64,000 bases of DNA from positions 186,001 through 250,000 of the forward strand of contig NZ_CADIJY010000004.1 of assembly GCF_902859735.1 (NCBI RefSeq), in the 5' to 3' direction. Each line of letters opens with the position of its first letter. Positions within the stretch are counted from its first letter, which is position 1. This DNA comes from Achromobacter aegrifaciens. GTDB taxonomy: Bacteria > Pseudomonadota > Gammaproteobacteria > Burkholderiales > Burkholderiaceae_B. Under the pieces are notes generated by a model that saw nothing but the letters and a program-made list of their open reading frames with translations, did no database searches and was not told the origin of the DNA. A program made the position numbers and the translations under genes. Shown piece after piece: positions 24,573 through 33,442 of the stretch.

Positions 24573-25412
24573 ATGAAGAGAAGAATGTCCAATGAGACAC
24601 AGGGAGTCTTTTTCTTGCGGGCGATGCGTGCGCTGCGCGGCGGCGCACACGCCCTTGCAGGACGCCTCAGCCTGCCGCTCATCATTATCGCGGCTTGGCA
24701 ATCGGCTTCCGTCACAGGCCTGATTTCGCCCACCCTCTTGCCCTCCCCGCTCCATGTCGCCGAGACGGTGGCGTACCTGATCGACAGCGGAGAACTCTGG
24801 CGCCACGTCAGCGCCAGCGGCCTGCGAGTGATACAGGGCTTCGTCGCGGCTGCCGCGCTGGCGCTGACATTGGGAATCTCCATGGGAATCTTCAACCGCC
24901 TGGAGCGATTCGTGGATTTCCTGATTCAAATACTCAAGCCGGTTCCCCCTATCGCCTGGATTCCGCTGTCGGTCCTCTGGTTTGGCATTGACGAAGGCGC
25001 CAAGATTTTCATCATCGTGCTCGGCAGCTTTTTCCCGATTCTGACGACTACCGTGGACGCCATCCGCCAGACGGACCGGCGCTACGTGGAGCTGGCCCGG
25101 ACGCTGGAGCTGCCCCGCCATCTGTTCATCCGCAAGATCATGCTCCCGGGCGCTGCGCCGCAGATCATGAGCGGTCTGCGCGTAGGCCTGGCCATGGCCT
25201 GGATGTGCGTTGTAGCCGCCGAGCTGATAGCAGCGCCGAGCGGCGTAGGCTTTCTGATCATGGACGGCCGGGCGATGTCCCAGGCAGATTTGGTGCTGGC
25301 AGGCATGCTGACCCTGGGTGTGCTTGGGAAGATCACTGACGACGTTCTACGGGCTGTGGAACAACCGCTGGTCCTCTGGCGTCCTCAGTTCAAGGGGATG
25401 ACACGCACATGA
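24573..25412 (+). CDS. ABC transporter permease, sulfonate/nitrate/taurine type, 279 residues
   Basis: I place the start at ATG 24573 with GGAAAG upstream; ATG 24585 is nearly as good. About six membrane segments are visible, and the EAA-type cytoplasmic loop reads YVELARTLELPRHLFIRKIMLPGAAPQIMSGLR. The family is that of SsuC/TauC/NrtB. It is the first gene of a five-gene operon in which each start overlaps the previous stop. The 267 bases upstream are AT-rich and hold the only promoter-length gap, but I see no clear regulator site. Confidence 0.9.
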   Translation: MKRRMSNETQGVFFLRAMRALRGGAHALAGRLSLPLIIIAAWQSASVTGLISPTLLPSPLHVAETVAYLIDSGELWRHVSASGLRVIQGFVAAAALALTLGISMGIFNRLERFVDFLIQILKPVPPIAWIPLSVLWFGIDEGAKIFIIVLGSFFPILTTTVDAIRQTDRRYVELARTLELPRHLFIRKIMLPGAAPQIMSGLRVGLAMAWMCVVAAELIAAPSGVGFLIMDGRAMSQADLVLAGMLTLGVLGKITDDVLRAVEQPLVLWRPQFKGMTRT

Positions 25413-26263
25413 ATGCCCTATCGCAAGCGCAGCAGCGGGCAGGCAACGCCATGCAGGCCCTGAATGTGAGCAAGCAATACCTGGGACCCCATGGCCAGCA
25501 TGTGGCTGCGCTGGTGAACATAGATCTCGTTTTTCCCGAAGGCAGCATTACCTGTGTAGTGGGGACCAGCGGTTGCGGCAAGAGCACCTTGCTCAGAATC
25601 CTGGCGGGGCTGGATGGCGATCATGGCGGCAGCGTCACGCTAGGCGCACAGACTTTCTCCGGGCCATCGCTCCAACGCGGCGTGGTGTTCCAGGACCATC
25701 GCCTGCTGCCCTGGATGACGATTGCGGAAAATGTGGCACTGGGCCTGCACCGCGAGACCGCCCAGAGACGCCGGGAGATCGTGGACCAGAAGCTGGAGTT
25801 GGTTGGGCTATTGGCGTTTCGCGACACCTATCCTGCACAGCTTTCGGGCGGCATGGCCCAACGTGTAGCCATTGCACGTGCGCTGGCGCATGAGCCGCGC
25901 GTGCTGCTGCTGGACGAGCCGTTCGGCGCGCTGGACACCATCACCCGGCTGCAGATGCAGGATGAGTTGCTCCGAATCCGCGAGAAGGAACGGGTGACGA
26001 CCGTGCTCATCACCCATGACATCGAGGAAGCGGTCTATCTGGGCGATCGGATTGCCGTCCTGTCGAGCAGGCCGGGCACGGTACGGGCCGTGGTCGATGT
26101 CGAGTTGCCTCACCCGCGCAAGAGGACAAGCGCCAGCTTCGCGGCCTTGCGCCAGTCGCTTTACGAGCAATTTCTACAACATGCCTCCGGAGCGCCGCCA
26201 AGCAATGTGCCAGAGCGTGGCGATACGGCTTACACCCCGATAACAGGTGGCACCCATGCATGA
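25409..26263 (+). CDS. ABC transporter ATP-binding protein, sulfonate/taurine type, 284 residues
   Basis: Walker A GTSGCGKST, Q-loop VVFQDHRLLPW, signature LSGGMAQR and Walker B VLLLDEPFGALD are all intact. LPWMT after the Q-loop and the D-loop GALD are typical of SsuB/TauB. It powers uptake through the permease encoded just upstream, with which it overlaps by ATGA. The 30-residue C-terminal tail beyond the usual end is proline-rich and of unknown use. Confidence 0.93.
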   Translation: MNALSQAQQRAGNAMQALNVSKQYLGPHGQHVAALVNIDLVFPEGSITCVVGTSGCGKSTLLRILAGLDGDHGGSVTLGAQTFSGPSLQRGVVFQDHRLLPWMTIAENVALGLHRETAQRRREIVDQKLELVGLLAFRDTYPAQLSGGMAQRVAIARALAHEPRVLLLDEPFGALDTITRLQMQDELLRIREKERVTTVLITHDIEEAVYLGDRIAVLSSRPGTVRAVVDVELPHPRKRTSASFAALRQSLYEQFLQHASGAPPSNVPERGDTAYTPITGGTHA

Positions 26264-27293
26264 ACGATTCCGGAACCTCATGACAGCGGCGGTCTTCGGC
26301 GCAGCCCTCCTCTGCTCCATGGCGGCCCATGGCGCCGATACGCTGCGCCTGGGCGTCATGCCCTTCGTGCCGTATTCGGCAAGCCTGCTGGCCCGGCAAT
26401 ACGGCTGGGTGGAAGAGGAGCTGAAAAAGGCCGGCCACAACGACGTCAAAGTCATCTGGACGCAATTTTCCGGCGGCCCGCCGATCAATGAAGCGTTTGC
26501 CTCCGGCAACCTGGACATCGCAGCGCTCGGTGACACTGCCGCATTGATCGGCCGCGCTTCCGGAATCGACGATCGCATTATCGGTCTGTCATACAAGGGG
26601 GAAGAAACGTTGGCGCTGATGGTGCGCAAGGATGCGCCATTCCTGAGCGTGGCAGAGCTCAAGGGTAAGAAGGTGGCGACGTTGCGCGGGGGAAACGTGC
26701 ATGAACTGCTGGCGCTTATCCTGGCCGAATCCGGCCTGAAACTGTCGGACGTGCAGTTTCTCAACCTGTCTCTGCAGGACATGAACACGGGGCTGCTCAA
26801 TAGCGATATTGACGCCGCGCTGGTGTGGGACCCCGTCTTCACCCAGTTGGAGACCGAAGGCCAGGCACGCACGCTGCGCGATGGCCGGGGCCTCAAGAGC
26901 AATCTGATTCCCATCATCGCCTCCGCATCGCTCATCCAGCAGAAGCCCGAGTATGTCCAGGCCTACCTGCGCGGTATCGCCCGCGGCGCCGACGCGCTGA
27001 AACGCCGGCCCCATGAAACGGCCGCCGAGCTGGCTCCTGTTTTCGGATTGAGCCCGGCGCAGACCTTGACTGCATTCAGCCGTTCCACCTGGGTCCCGCG
27101 TCTGGACGCGCAAGCGTTGGCCGAACTGAGACGTTCGGTCGAGTTCCTGTTGGGCAATCGAATGATCCGCAAGCCCCTGGATCTGGACAAGTTTGTCGAT
27201 CCTGCAGACGCCGCGACCACAGACCTCACGGGATATTTGGGATCCGCCCGTGATCCCTCCTACCCGATCCCGGCGGGAGTGCCCCATGCCTGA
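26256..27293 (+). CDS. ABC transporter substrate-binding protein, SsuA/TauA-like, 345 residues
   Basis: ATG 26256 follows AGGTGG at seven bases and overlaps the ATPase stop by eight bases; a GTG nine bases upstream is less likely. A signal peptide (LMTAAVFGAALLCSMAAHGA) is followed by DTLRLGVMPFVPYSASLLARQ and the block VKVIWTQFSGGPPINEAFASGNLDIAALGD, typical of periplasmic binders for alkanesulfonates. The two flavin monooxygenase-like genes downstream suggest the ligand is an organosulfur compound to be desulfurised. The exact ligand is unknown. Confidence 0.9.
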   Translation: MHERFRNLMTAAVFGAALLCSMAAHGADTLRLGVMPFVPYSASLLARQYGWVEEELKKAGHNDVKVIWTQFSGGPPINEAFASGNLDIAALGDTAALIGRASGIDDRIIGLSYKGEETLALMVRKDAPFLSVAELKGKKVATLRGGNVHELLALILAESGLKLSDVQFLNLSLQDMNTGLLNSDIDAALVWDPVFTQLETEGQARTLRDGRGLKSNLIPIIASASLIQQKPEYVQAYLRGIARGADALKRRPHETAAELAPVFGLSPAQTLTAFSRSTWVPRLDAQALAELRRSVEFLLGNRMIRKPLDLDKFVDPADAATTDLTGYLGSARDPSYPIPAGVPHA

Positions 27294-28044
27294 ATCAAAC
27301 AAAGGCGTAGCGCCCCAAAACACGGATGATCAACCCCGGCCCTTGCCGGCGCGGCTGGTGCTTCGGCCTGCGGCGCGCCCTGATTTCCAAGCCGTTCGCG
27401 ACATCGTGCTCGAAGCTGAAGCGTTGGGCGCAAGCGCGGCGCTGATCACAGGCGGACGCGGCGCGCTGGAACCTTTGACCGTCGTAGGCGCGCTGGCGCC
27501 GCTGACCGCACGCATAGGCCTGCTCGCCGAAGTCGACGCTGCCGAAACCCATCCCTATACCGCTGCCCGCCGACTGGCGGCGCTCGATCACATCAGTGGC
27601 GGCAGGACCGGCTGGTCGCTGACTGGCGCTCGCGAACCTGGCCGCATTCGGGACTACGTCGATGCGGTGCATGCGCTCTGGGATAGTTGGGATGACGATG
27701 CCCATCGATTCGACAAGCGCAGCGGCGTCTACATCGATACGGATCGGATCGCGGCAGCGGACCACGCAGGGCCGTTCTATCGCGTGGCAGGCCCGCTCGA
27801 TATTCCTCGACCGCCGCAGGGCCGCCTGCCCAGGGTGGGCGATGACAGCACTGCGGATGTCTCTTTCAGTGAGTGGATTGACGTCGTGGCAGATCCGACC
27901 GCATGGCGCAAGCTGCGCGCCCGGTTCGAACCGGGCGTCGCGGATACCGCCGGACGGCCGCCTCGGACGCTGCGGCGCGAGTTAGGCCTATCGGACATTC
28001 CCCCGCAGTACTCCAACCGTCTTGCCGCCGCCCCAAATCCATGA
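27286..28044 (+). CDS. Short luciferase-like (LLM) protein, 252 residues, incomplete barrel
   Basis: It shares with NtaA/DszA-type flavin monooxygenases the blocks ARLAALDHISGGRTGWSLTG (seen here as RRLAALDHISGGRTGWSLTG) and LWDSWDDDAHRFDKRSG ... GPLDIPRPPQGRLP. It then diverges into an unrelated-looking arginine-rich C-terminus instead of the second half of the TIM barrel, where full members run to about 440 residues. It overlaps the substrate-binding gene by eight bases and the following LLM gene by four. It may be a partner subunit rather than an enzyme on its own. Confidence 0.75.
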   Translation: MPESNKGVAPQNTDDQPRPLPARLVLRPAARPDFQAVRDIVLEAEALGASAALITGGRGALEPLTVVGALAPLTARIGLLAEVDAAETHPYTAARRLAALDHISGGRTGWSLTGAREPGRIRDYVDAVHALWDSWDDDAHRFDKRSGVYIDTDRIAAADHAGPFYRVAGPLDIPRPPQGRLPRVGDDSTADVSFSEWIDVVADPTAWRKLRARFEPGVADTAGRPPRTLRRELGLSDIPPQYSNRLAAAPNP

Positions 28045-29264
28045 CCGCTCAAGATCGATCGTTGATTCTGCTCGTGAACGCCTTTGTCGCGGGCCACCAC
28101 GAGGGGGCTTGGCGGCTGCCCCAAGCTCAACCAGAACGCCTGCGTGACATCCGCTATCACCAGGAGATCGCCCGCCTCGCCGAGACTGGGGGCTTTCATG
28201 CCATGTTCGTCGCGGATTTCTTCGTGTTCAATCCGGGCGCGCGCCATAGCCCGCGCTGGGAACTGGATCCGCTGACGCTCCTGTCGGGTGTCGCGCAGGC
28301 GACCGAACGGCTGGGCTTGATCGCAACAGGATCGGCCACGCTGAGCACGCCGGAAGAAATTGCGCGCACCTTTTCCACGTTGGATCATGTCAGCGCCGGA
28401 CGCGCCCTCTGGAACATCGTGACCAATGGCGATCCCGCGGCAGCCGCCAATTTTGGACAGAACAAGCCCGTACCGCATCAGCAGCGCTACCAGATCGGCG
28501 CGCAGGCTGTTCAAGACGTGCTGCAGCTTTGGCGCAAAGGACAAGACGTGCCAGCGCCAGTCCAGTCGCATCCGGTTCTGGTGCAGGCCGGGTCCTCATC
28601 GGATGGCCGCGACTTCGCCTCGCGCTATGCCGAACTGGTATTCACCGCGCAAAACACCATCGGGGAGGCACATGCGTTTCGTCACGACTTGCTGACACGC
28701 GCCGCGGCGCATGGACGCAAGCCTGATGCTGTGAAGCTCATACCCGGCATCAGCCCCGCCATCGGCAGCACGGTTGAAGAGGCGCGCCGCAAAAAGCGCG
28801 ACCTTGACGAGTTGATCGTGCCGGAAGCTTCGCTGGCGTGGCTGGCTGGCTTTGGAATCGATCTGGGAGCCCACGACCTGGACGGTCCCCTGCCGCCGAT
28901 ATTGGGCGACATCGATAGATTCGAAGGGATAAAAAGCCGCTTTGGGGTGATCGCTTCGGTAATCGAACGCCACCGCCCGACGACCATCCGTGCGTTGCTC
29001 CAGTTACTTGCGGGCAGTCGCGGCCATGCCAACCTGACCGGCACGCCGGACAGCATCGCGGACCTGATTGCCGAGTGGTTCCAACAGGGCGCGGCCGATG
29101 GCTTCATGCTGATGCCGCATGCTTTCCCGAGCGAGTTCCAGTTGTTCGTGGACGAAGTCGTGCCCATGCTACGCCGACGCGGCTTGCTGCGGGATGGAGA
29201 GCGGCAAGCGGGCTTGCGTGAACGCCTGGGGTTGCCGGTGGAAGGGCTGGGCGAGCGAATCTAG
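28041..29264 (+). CDS. LLM-class flavin-dependent monooxygenase (NtaA/SnaA/DszA family), 407 residues
   Basis: Characteristic blocks are AETGGFHAMFVADFF, LDPLTLLSGVAQATERLGLIATGS, STPEEIARTFSTLDHVSAGRALWNIVTNGDP and VLVQAGSSSDGRDFASRYAELVFTAQ. These belong to FMNH2-dependent monooxygenases that split C-S or C-N bonds. It is shorter than typical members because the insertion containing SWEDDA...ARPPQGRP is absent; that same segment is present in the short LLM protein encoded just upstream. It is the last gene of the overlapping five-gene operon and would act in the cytosol with reduced flavin from a separate reductase. Confidence 0.9.
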   Translation: MTAQDRSLILLVNAFVAGHHEGAWRLPQAQPERLRDIRYHQEIARLAETGGFHAMFVADFFVFNPGARHSPRWELDPLTLLSGVAQATERLGLIATGSATLSTPEEIARTFSTLDHVSAGRALWNIVTNGDPAAAANFGQNKPVPHQQRYQIGAQAVQDVLQLWRKGQDVPAPVQSHPVLVQAGSSSDGRDFASRYAELVFTAQNTIGEAHAFRHDLLTRAAAHGRKPDAVKLIPGISPAIGSTVEEARRKKRDLDELIVPEASLAWLAGFGIDLGAHDLDGPLPPILGDIDRFEGIKSRFGVIASVIERHRPTTIRALLQLLAGSRGHANLTGTPDSIADLIAEWFQQGAADGFMLMPHAFPSEFQLFVDEVVPMLRRRGLLRDGERQAGLRERLGLPVEGLGERI

Positions 29265-29494
29265 GAAATATCTGCGCAATGCCCCCCAGATGAGGGTCTG
29301 AAAAGGCATTCGTCTGCCGCAGTAGGCCAAGGGCCTATGAAATGGGACAAAAGCGGCGCTATCGCCCGCAATCGACGAGCATCTGCCCCCCCCAACTCCA
29401 GAGGCACAAAGAAAATCCCGCCATATCAGTACATTTACATCCGCTCCTGCCGTAAATCTAGCTAAGTCTGGTTTATTGAAAACAGGAGTTTGAT

Positions 29495-30355
29495 GTGGCA
29501 GAAAAAGGCTTGATCCGTGGACTTGTGATCGGCGTACCCTCATTGGTGGTTTTGGGAGCCGCTTCCCTCTCCATGCTGGGGTACGGTGCAGCCAGTGCCA
29601 TTGAAAGCCGCTTTGGCGTGCCTACGGAATTGACGTATGACACGCCACTAGATCTTCTGCATCTCTCCAGTCACGCGTTTTCCGGCTGGATAGAAATTGC
29701 GGACGAGATACACACCCTCGAAAACTTCAAACTGTTGGCCATCGTCATGGCGGCCATAGGCCTCGCAATCACTCTGGTTTTCATTGGCTCGCACACGCCG
29801 AAAGTGCGCGAACCCGTGATAAAGGCCGGAAGCAGCATCGCGCTCATGCTCTCCAAAATTCCTGGCTGGCAGTTCATTCAAAGAGGCCGGAGATGGCTGC
29901 GCAAGGAAATAATCAGCTTCATTCCACTAGCCGCACTCAGCATTGCACCTTGGCTACTTATTTTCGCCATGAAGACCGTGCTGATTCTATTTGCCCTCCT
30001 TCCCTATTTGGGATACGTGGGGGCAATGAAACAGCTCCAAACCTGGATAGTTTCCGCTGAGCATTGCACCCCAATCGGCAGCAGAAATGAGAGATTGATT
30101 CTCTCCGACCTTCCAAAGACATCTGCCCAGCAAGAGAACAAAAGCAAGGCCACTCCATGCCTCGCTCTCTGGAGAAACGGTTCCATGATTGCAGAAGGCC
30201 GACATGTCGCGTCAACCGGAAGCACCATCATCCTTTTTGATCCGGTAAGCGGCAATGTGACGATAGAGCCGACCGAGGGAAGCTCCTTGCGTTTACACGG
30301 CCTTTCCGCAATGACGCTGAAAGAGTTGATTGAAACTCCCAACACCGACAACTAA
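29495..30355 (+). CDS. Membrane protein of unknown function, 286 residues
   Basis: A GTG start at 29495 is chosen because AGGAG sits seven bases upstream. Three to four hydrophobic stretches are visible (LVIGVPSLVVLGAASLSML, LLAIVMAAIGLAITLVFIG, FIPLAALSIAPWLLIFAMKTVLILFALLPYLGYVGA), followed by a soluble C-terminal domain of about 100 residues. Base composition is somewhat AT-richer than its neighbours. I recognise no family. It stands alone with 230 bases of noncoding DNA upstream. Confidence 0.65.
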   Translation: MAEKGLIRGLVIGVPSLVVLGAASLSMLGYGAASAIESRFGVPTELTYDTPLDLLHLSSHAFSGWIEIADEIHTLENFKLLAIVMAAIGLAITLVFIGSHTPKVREPVIKAGSSIALMLSKIPGWQFIQRGRRWLRKEIISFIPLAALSIAPWLLIFAMKTVLILFALLPYLGYVGAMKQLQTWIVSAEHCTPIGSRNERLILSDLPKTSAQQENKSKATPCLALWRNGSMIAEGRHVASTGSTIILFDPVSGNVTIEPTEGSSLRLHGLSAMTLKELIETPNTDN

Positions 30356-30425
30356 GGCGGAAAATGGCTCGATTATTTGATAGAAAACATCTATAGCCTT
30401 GAAATAATCATAGCAAAATATATAA

Positions 30426-30471
30426 AATTACTTGCCTATAGCAAACAATAATATGCCTTAAGCAAGTAATT
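30426..30471. promoter_or_regulatory. Inverted repeat before the MarR-GNAT gene, probable operator
   Basis: AATTACTTGC (30426-30435) and GCAAGTAATT (30462-30471) are perfect ten-base inverted repeats in AT-rich DNA just before ATG 30483. CTATAGC occurs twice nearby (30391 and 30437 regions). MarR proteins often bind such sites in their own promoters; autoregulation is inferred. Confidence 0.55.
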
Positions 30472-30482
30472 GGAACTCCCCC

Positions 30483-31406
30483 ATGACAGAGCAATCGCTC
30501 TACGACCGCGCCGAAGCGGTCCGGCATTTCAACCGTTTCTACACCCGCCAGATCGGCGTCCTGCATGAGCACCTGCTGGCCAGCGAGTTCTCGCTGACCG
30601 AAGTCCGCATTCTTTATGAACTGGCCCACAGGCCGGCGCTCAGCACGTCGGACCTGTGCCGGGAACTGAACCTGGACGCCGGGTATGTCAGCCGCGTGAT
30701 CTCGGGCTTCGAAAAGAAAGGCTTGATCGCCAAGACGCGCTCGGCCGCGGATGCCCGCGTCGGCCTGCTGGAACTGACAGAGGCCGGCCGGGCGGCGTTT
30801 GCTCCGCTCAATGAAGCGTCCCGCAACGAGATCATCGCCATCCTCAAACAGCTATCGGAGCCGGCGCAAGCGCAGCTGGTCAATGCCATGAACGAAATCC
30901 AGAACCTGCTCGGCGACAAAGCCGCCCTGCCCTATGTGCTGCGCGATCCGCGCCCGGGCGACATGGGGCTGGTGGTGGCAAACCAGGCCACGGTCTATGC
31001 GCAAGAATTCGGTTGGAACTCGGAGTACGAGGCGCTCGTGGCCGAGATCGTGGCGAAGTTCATCCGGGAGTTCGACCGCGAGCGAGAGCGCTGCTGGATC
31101 GCGGAGAAGGACGGAAAGATGGTGGGCTCGGTCTTCGTGGTGCGGCAGGACGAAACCACGGCGAAGCTACGCCTGCTGTACGTGGACGGCTCCGCGCGCG
31201 GGCTGGGCATAGGCCATCGGCTGGTCGACGAGTGCCTGCGTTTTGCGCGGCAGGCGGGCTACAAGCGCATGGTGTTGTGGACCAATAGCGTGCTGACGGA
31301 CGCGCGCCGGATCTATGAAAAGGCCGGCTTCGAACTGGTCGAGGAAGAACAGCACCACAGCTTCGGCAAGGATCTGGTGGGACAGTATTGGGCGCGGGAT
31401 CTGTAG
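30483..31406 (+). CDS. MarR winged-helix regulator fused to GNAT acetyltransferase, 307 residues
   Basis: Residues 1-145 are a MarR-type winged helix (FSLTEVRILYELAHRPALSTSDLCRELNLDAGYVSRVISGFEKKGLI). Residues 155-305 are a GNAT domain with the acetyl-CoA loop LRLLYVDGSARGLGIGHRLVDECL and the closing YEKAGFELVEEE. This two-domain arrangement is a known family that joins regulation with N-acetylation. The AT-rich upstream region with an inverted repeat suggests self-control. The EamA exporter gene follows 60 bases downstream on the same strand and may be co-transcribed. Confidence 0.92.
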   Translation: MTEQSLYDRAEAVRHFNRFYTRQIGVLHEHLLASEFSLTEVRILYELAHRPALSTSDLCRELNLDAGYVSRVISGFEKKGLIAKTRSAADARVGLLELTEAGRAAFAPLNEASRNEIIAILKQLSEPAQAQLVNAMNEIQNLLGDKAALPYVLRDPRPGDMGLVVANQATVYAQEFGWNSEYEALVAEIVAKFIREFDRERERCWIAEKDGKMVGSVFVVRQDETTAKLRLLYVDGSARGLGIGHRLVDECLRFARQAGYKRMVLWTNSVLTDARRIYEKAGFELVEEEQHHSFGKDLVGQYWARDL

Positions 31407-31466
31407 GCCACGCGATGCATCCCTGCGGCCAGATCAAATCCGTTTCCACGGACAGGCTCGACTCCG

Positions 31467-32351
31467 ATGAGTGAACGCGCCCAGGCCATATGCGCCGCCG
31501 CCGTCACAGGCGCGCTTGTGGGGGCCGCGATGGTGTCCACCCGCGCGGTGTCGAGCGACGTGTCGCCCGAGACGCTGGCTTTCCTGCGTTATGCCATCGG
31601 GGCGCTCGTGCTTGCCGCGCCCATGCTGCGGCGATGGTCTGTACGGTTCACGGCCAAGGATTTCTGCGCGGTGGCGGGCCTGGGCATACTGCAATTCGCG
31701 ATGCTGATATTGCTGTTGAACTACGCGCTGGCCCGGCTGCCGGCCGCCACTTGCGCGCTGGTGTTTTCCACGCTGCCGCTGGTAACGCTGTGCCTGGCGA
31801 TTGCCACGGGACGCGAGCAGTTCAGCTGGCCGCGGCTGATCGGCGCGGTCGTGGCGGTCTCGGGGATTGCGCTATTGCTGCAACCCTCTGCCGCCGCGGT
31901 GGGCAGCGCCGCAGATGGTTGGGCATGGGCCGCCTTGTTGGGCGCGACCTTCATCGGCGCGGCTTGCAGTCTTTTATATCGTCCGTACCTGCGTCGCTAT
32001 CCATCCATGTATGTCAGCGTGGTGGCGATGCTGGTGTCGGTCTTGTTCCTGGCGGGCGTCTGCCTGGCGCGAAGCGCGCCATTGCTGCCCAGCCTGTCCG
32101 GCTTTCAATGGGCGAACGTGGTGTTCATCGGGCTTTCCAGCGCAGTGGGCTATTTTTGCCTGCTGTGGGCGCTGAGCCGCCTGGAGGCAAGCCGGGTAAT
32201 GTCGTTTCAGGCGCTGGCGCCGATCACGGCAGTATTGATCGAGCTGCTGAGCGGCTCGTATCCGCTGACCTGGCGCCTGACGGGGGCTTTTGTTCTGGTG
32301 TTATCGGGCGTCTGGTTCGGCACGCATGAACGGCGCGCGAGCGCCGCTTGA
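31467..32351 (+). CDS. EamA-family (DMT) transporter, 294 residues
   Basis: Ten hydrophobic segments in two similar halves are visible, with the EamA repeats beginning FLRYAIGALVLAAPML and FIGLSSAVGYFCLLWALSRLEASRVMSFQALAPITAVLIE. Family members export amino acids, metabolites or drugs across the inner membrane. It lies 60 bases after the MarR-GNAT gene, so regulator and exporter may form one unit. The substrate is unknown. Confidence 0.9.
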   Translation: MSERAQAICAAAVTGALVGAAMVSTRAVSSDVSPETLAFLRYAIGALVLAAPMLRRWSVRFTAKDFCAVAGLGILQFAMLILLLNYALARLPAATCALVFSTLPLVTLCLAIATGREQFSWPRLIGAVVAVSGIALLLQPSAAAVGSAADGWAWAALLGATFIGAACSLLYRPYLRRYPSMYVSVVAMLVSVLFLAGVCLARSAPLLPSLSGFQWANVVFIGLSSAVGYFCLLWALSRLEASRVMSFQALAPITAVLIELLSGSYPLTWRLTGAFVLVLSGVWFGTHERRASAA

Positions 32352-32376
32352 CTCTGCCTCTGGAGCATCAAACCGT

Positions 32377-32949
32377 TCAGGTTTCTGGATTGATCCGGGC
32401 GCGCGTCTTCTCGTCCAGGATGCTGCGCACCAGCGCAAACAAAGGATCCGCGTCGGTGTGCTTCTGGCCGTAGGTCAGATTGAACCCATAGTCGAAATCC
32501 GGCGGATTCAAACCCTGCGTGTGCTGCAGGATGGTTTCCAGCTTGTCCAGGGCCTTGACGGCTTTGGCTTCCGGCGTGGCGGCATCCTCATATTCCTGCC
32601 AAAGCGCCAGGATTCCTGCGCGCTGTTGCTCATCCAGGGAGCGGGTCAGGTGCAGCAGGTCGGCTTTCTCCTGTTTGGCCTTGTCCGGATGATGGTGTTT
32701 CTCGATGGCGGGCACGTCGCCATGGATGGCCTCGCCCAGATCGTGCAGCACACACAGCTTCAGAACCTTGAGCATGTCCAGGCCGCCCAACTCGTCTTCG
32801 AAGGCCATGGCCATCAGGCATAGGCGCCAGCTGTGTTCAGCCGTGCTTTCGGGGCGGCCGGTGGACGTGAATCCGCTACGCAGCACGCTCTTGAGTTTTT
32901 CGGCTTCCTGCAGAAAGGCCAGCCGGCCTTTGATGTTCTCGATATTCAT
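32377..32949 (-). CDS. HD-domain phosphohydrolase, YfbR-like, 190 residues
   Basis: I chose ATG 32949 (MNIENIKG), preceded by GGA, rather than a codon ten residues earlier. The HD motifs are present: STAEHSWR, then VLHDLGEAIHGD, then KALDKLET. These supply the His, His-Asp and Asp metal ligands of the HD superfamily. The closest known function is 5'-nucleotidase or deoxynucleotidase activity of the YfbR type in the cytosol. It is convergent with the EamA gene, 25 bases away. Confidence 0.88.
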   Translation of the reverse strand: MNIENIKGRLAFLQEAEKLKSVLRSGFTSTGRPESTAEHSWRLCLMAMAFEDELGGLDMLKVLKLCVLHDLGEAIHGDVPAIEKHHHPDKAKQEKADLLHLTRSLDEQQRAGILALWQEYEDAATPEAKAVKALDKLETILQHTQGLNPPDFDYGFNLTYGQKHTDADPLFALVRSILDEKTRARINPET

Positions 32950-32994
32950 TTCAATTCCAACCCAATGCGGCGCGGCCATGGGCCGCGCCCGCCA

Positions 32995-33375
32995 TCACAA
33001 GGTCGGCTGCGGAATGGGGATATCCTTCGATATCAGGTCGCCGTCTTGAATCCTTGTGTCGCACCCGGAGCTAAGGCCCCACTTGGTGACCGTGCCGTCA
33101 TCAATCCTGAACTTCTCCGTGCATCGGTAGATGGTGTTGTTGATGATGCCACGGACGTATTCGTACGAAATGATCTTGCCGCCGTTGGACAAGGTATAGC
33201 TGTTGGTGGGCGGCCCCCATTTGGAAACCAGCTTTTCTTCGCTTTCGCCAACCCACGATTGCATCATGTCAGCCCTGGTTTCCTGGCGTTCATTGTTGAT
33301 CATATTGCCTAGCGGGGAACCCGCGCACCCGGCAAGCAGTTGAGCCACAAGAACCGTCAAGATTAGCTTCTTCAT
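32995..33375 (-). CDS. Lipoprotein, 126 residues
   Basis: ATG 33375 is preceded by AGGGG. A lipoprotein signal (LILTVLVAQLLAGC) puts the lipidated cysteine near residue 17. The mature part contains WVGESEEKLVSKWGPPTNSY, a pattern seen in small SmpA/OmlA-like and other outer-membrane-associated lipoproteins that carry a short BLIP-like fold, but the assignment is loose. It is one of three small envelope genes in a row on this strand (with 33443 and 34335). Confidence 0.75.
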   Translation of the reverse strand: MKKLILTVLVAQLLAGCAGSPLGNMINNERQETRADMMQSWVGESEEKLVSKWGPPTNSYTLSNGGKIISYEYVRGIINNTIYRCTEKFRIDDGTVTKWGLSSGCDTRIQDGDLISKDIPIPQPTL

Positions 33376-33442
33376 TTATTTTTTCCCCTGGGATCGGCCT
33401 GACATGGCCGTGGATTGCAAAGACAGCAGCCCGCAGTGCGGC

